Origin: Drosophila persimilis
Taxonomy: Eukaryota > Arthropoda > Insecta > Diptera > Drosophilidae
Assembly: GCF_003286085.1 (NCBI RefSeq)
Contig: NW_020825289.1
Coordinates: forward strand, 10,354,001-10,418,000
Length of the DNA stretch: 64,000 nt
Direction: 5' to 3'
The position numbers and the translations under genes were made by a program. Positions 61,962 through 64,000 of this stretch are shown in pieces. Position 1 is the first letter of the stretch. The number at the start of each line of letters is the position of its first letter. The notes beneath the pieces were generated by a model. That model saw only the letters and a list, made by a program, of their open reading frames with translations. It made no database searches and was not told the DNA's origin.

Positions 61962-63524
61962 ATGTTCACCCAATCCATGCTGAGATTCTCCGCTGTGGTG
62001 GTCGTGGTAAGTAATCCAGTGCCCAGATCCTGCCAAGTGACCAGAGTGACGCCCAGTGCTGGCGGTAAACGTGGTGAACAATACGTGTATTACGTCTCCG
62101 TCACGTTGCCAGCGCGAGTTCAATTAGCAAGAAAAGAAATAAATACGCATTTATTTAATTACCTCGTGCCGACTCGATTCGGAGCAAGTTTTGGCACAGG
62201 CGCCGCTGATTCATTAGATCCGGAGTACATTCAACCCGTCCGCACTTTGGGGGCCACTTCCTGTCACTGTTTTAATTGCATTATGCAAATCAGTTGGTAA
62301 TCATCTAACCCCTCGCCTACAGGCTCTCATTGCTGTCTGCCACACCAGTCCCGTCCCTGACGAGGACCTCAATGGCAAGTACACGGTTTCAGGGCAAAAT
62401 TCTAACGCCGGCAAATACAGATCAGTGGATGACGGACGCTACCATCCCAGCTCGCAGAATGAAGGTATTTCGTGATCCAACTCTATTAACGCGCCTACCC
62501 ACGCCCACTGACTGCATGCGGTTGCTGTTGCCGCCCACTAACCCCCAGCCAAGAGCGAATTGGCTGCCACCAGAGCAAGCCCGATCTTGCCCAGCTACCA
62601 GTACTAACACACATGTACAGACGTGCCCGAGAGCATGCGAATATGCGTTGATTCCGATAACACACTTATTTATACTCGTACCAATAATCTGTTGACTCTC
62701 TAACCAAGTTCAAGCTCAAGGTTGGCCCGGCCTTTGAAACGTTTTAAAATTGCAAATCCAATTCCGAATCGGAATATCGCGATCTTGAGCTGAGCTTCTT
62801 CACTAACCGGAGTACACTCTTCCCCCCTCTCCCTAGCACTTAAACATGATATTAAACATTCGATTTCTTATAGGCCGGAGTGGTACACAGGATAGTTTAG
62901 GTAAATCATTGAAGTACAAATGAAGGAAAGAAGCCATTCCATTCTTTCAGTTCTTTGTAGAGAACACCATCCACACTATCACAAAATCGATACTCATCTG
63001 CAGATTAGGGATGAAAGCTGAACTTTTGCCGTTCTGGCCTCACTGTAGTTGTTTGACTGTAGTTTAACTCAAAACCGAATCACTTTCAGACTTAACTGCA
63101 AATCCATTTGTACATTTGTACATAAAGGAAACGAGAAACTAACGAAAGTTGTAAATATCTAATGGCAGATATGCTCGTAACTAAAGGGTCCGAAGTTACC
63201 CGCACAACACCCATACTCACACTCACACAGACTCACACAGTGCTTTTCCTATACACAGACCCACTAACCATTGACTTCTGTTGCACCCCAAAGGTCGCTA
63301 CAATCACATGCCTCAGCCCTACACTCATGTAACGGATCACCGCGAGCTTGGAGCCTACCATCACGTTCCCTACCCCTACGACGGTGGCTATGGGCCATAT
63401 GCCGGACTCAATCTGCCCTACGTCCACGATGCCAAGCCCTACAAGTGAGTGTAACTGAAAATAATAATCTGTAGTGATATTAACGGAATGAAATCGTTTC
63501 ATTTGCAGCCACGATCTGTACACA
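61962..63524 (+). CDS. Cpr49Ac: Cuticular protein gene, 5' part (Cpr49Ac-like), runs off the window
   Basis: Partial gene. Supported exons: 61962-62006 (MFTQSMLRFSAVVVV), 62323-62464 (rest of signal, then NAGKYRSVDDGRYHPSSQNE), 63294-63444 (GRYNHMPQPYTH, YPYDGGYGPYAG, ending DAKPYN) and 63509-63524 (HDLYT), which joins in phase 0 to exons beyond the window. A possible 27-nt cassette exon lies at 62874-62900. The early intron in the signal peptide, the GRY motifs and the position after Cpr49Aa and Cpr49Ab support the assignment. The chitin-binding domain itself is not in the window, so the name is tentative. Confidence 0.65.
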
Positions 63525-64000
63525 GTAAGTAATGCCGAGTTTAAAGTACCTGAAATCCGCTTGGAGTACGGCTTTCCCGAACATGAACCGCAAATCGCAA
63601 CACAAACCCATCTACAACCGAGCATCCAGCACTAAAGCGCCAAAAGCCCCAGCCCAGCCCCCAGAAACCCCCCGCAATCCGGCAATTCCCCTTCTGTTCC
63701 ACCTCCTGCTTTCATAACCAACCAAAATGATTATTTACGAACGTTTTCGGCTCTGCAACTAAACCAACCATAACGCGCTACATGAACACCTCATAAGGTA
63801 TCCTGCATGATCCAACCCGAACACGAACCCGAACCCGAACCCGCATCCGAGCCCAAAAACCCTTGAACCCTACTCCTAAATCCATGCCCACGTACACGCA
63901 TGCAACCCACAAGCACACACACACACCCACACAAAAATGAGCAAAATGATAACAAAAAAAAAAACACCAACTACAACCACACAACACCGCACCACCACTC
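63525..64000. other. Intron of the Cpr49Ac-like gene (to window edge)
   Basis: Begins with donor GTAAGT. It contains a GAACCC repeat at about 63820-63842 and CA-rich sequence. No coding exon was recognised. Confidence 0.45.

Noticed and set aside
1-64000. Transposable elements, tRNA or rRNA genes
   Set aside because: No transposase or reverse transcriptase ORF, long terminal repeats, tRNA A/B boxes with cloverleaf, or rRNA sequence was recognised. A database search could still find degraded elements.

Overview
The window is insect nuclear DNA, almost certainly from Drosophila. Introns are short (about 50-100 bp, GT-AG), promoters carry TATA boxes and TCAGT initiators, and intergenic DNA is AT-rich with TATG microsatellites. 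A rotatin/Ana3 orthologue and a cluster of Rebers-Riddiford cuticle genes match polytene region 49A of D. melanogaster. The species looks outside the melanogaster subgroup (possibly obscura group), but this cannot be fixed from the window.

Layout. From about 1.4 to 50.3 kb, ten tandem, same-strand, multi-exon genes encode Fxna/ERMP1-type M28 zinc metallopeptidases. Each has a short cytoplasmic tail, one membrane anchor, an M28 peptidase domain, a multi-pass membrane block and a beta-rich C-terminal domain. Here they are numbered M28-1 to M28-10. They fall into four groups by sequence and intron positions: M28-1 alone; clade A (M28-2 to -5); clade B (M28-6 to -8); clade C (M28-9, -10). The centriole gene ana3 (24.0-30.0 kb) lies between clades A and B. 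A compact small-protein gene with its own TATA box and poly(A) signal lies between M28-1 and M28-2.

From 50.6 kb to the end is a secreted/cuticle region: an 82-residue Thr-rich secreted peptide, Cpr49Aa, Cpr49Ab, a minus-strand secreted protein with a YDGGYG motif, a GPI-anchored Ly6/three-finger protein, and the 5' part of a Cpr49Ac-like gene that runs off the right edge. Two intergenic stretches of about 3 kb surround the Ly6 gene.

Joint reading. The array looks like an actively evolving family. Exon-intron phases join cleanly in all ten copies and no copy has a disabling mutation. Near-identical tracts that cross introns point to gene conversion between M28-4/-5, M28-7/-8 and M28-6/-8. 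All three clade B genes carry Glu in place of a zinc-ligand Asp. A CCATAAA-GATA-type motif recurs upstream of many copies, which suggests shared (possibly gut) regulation. All exon models were made by hand from splice consensus, reading phase and paralogue alignment.
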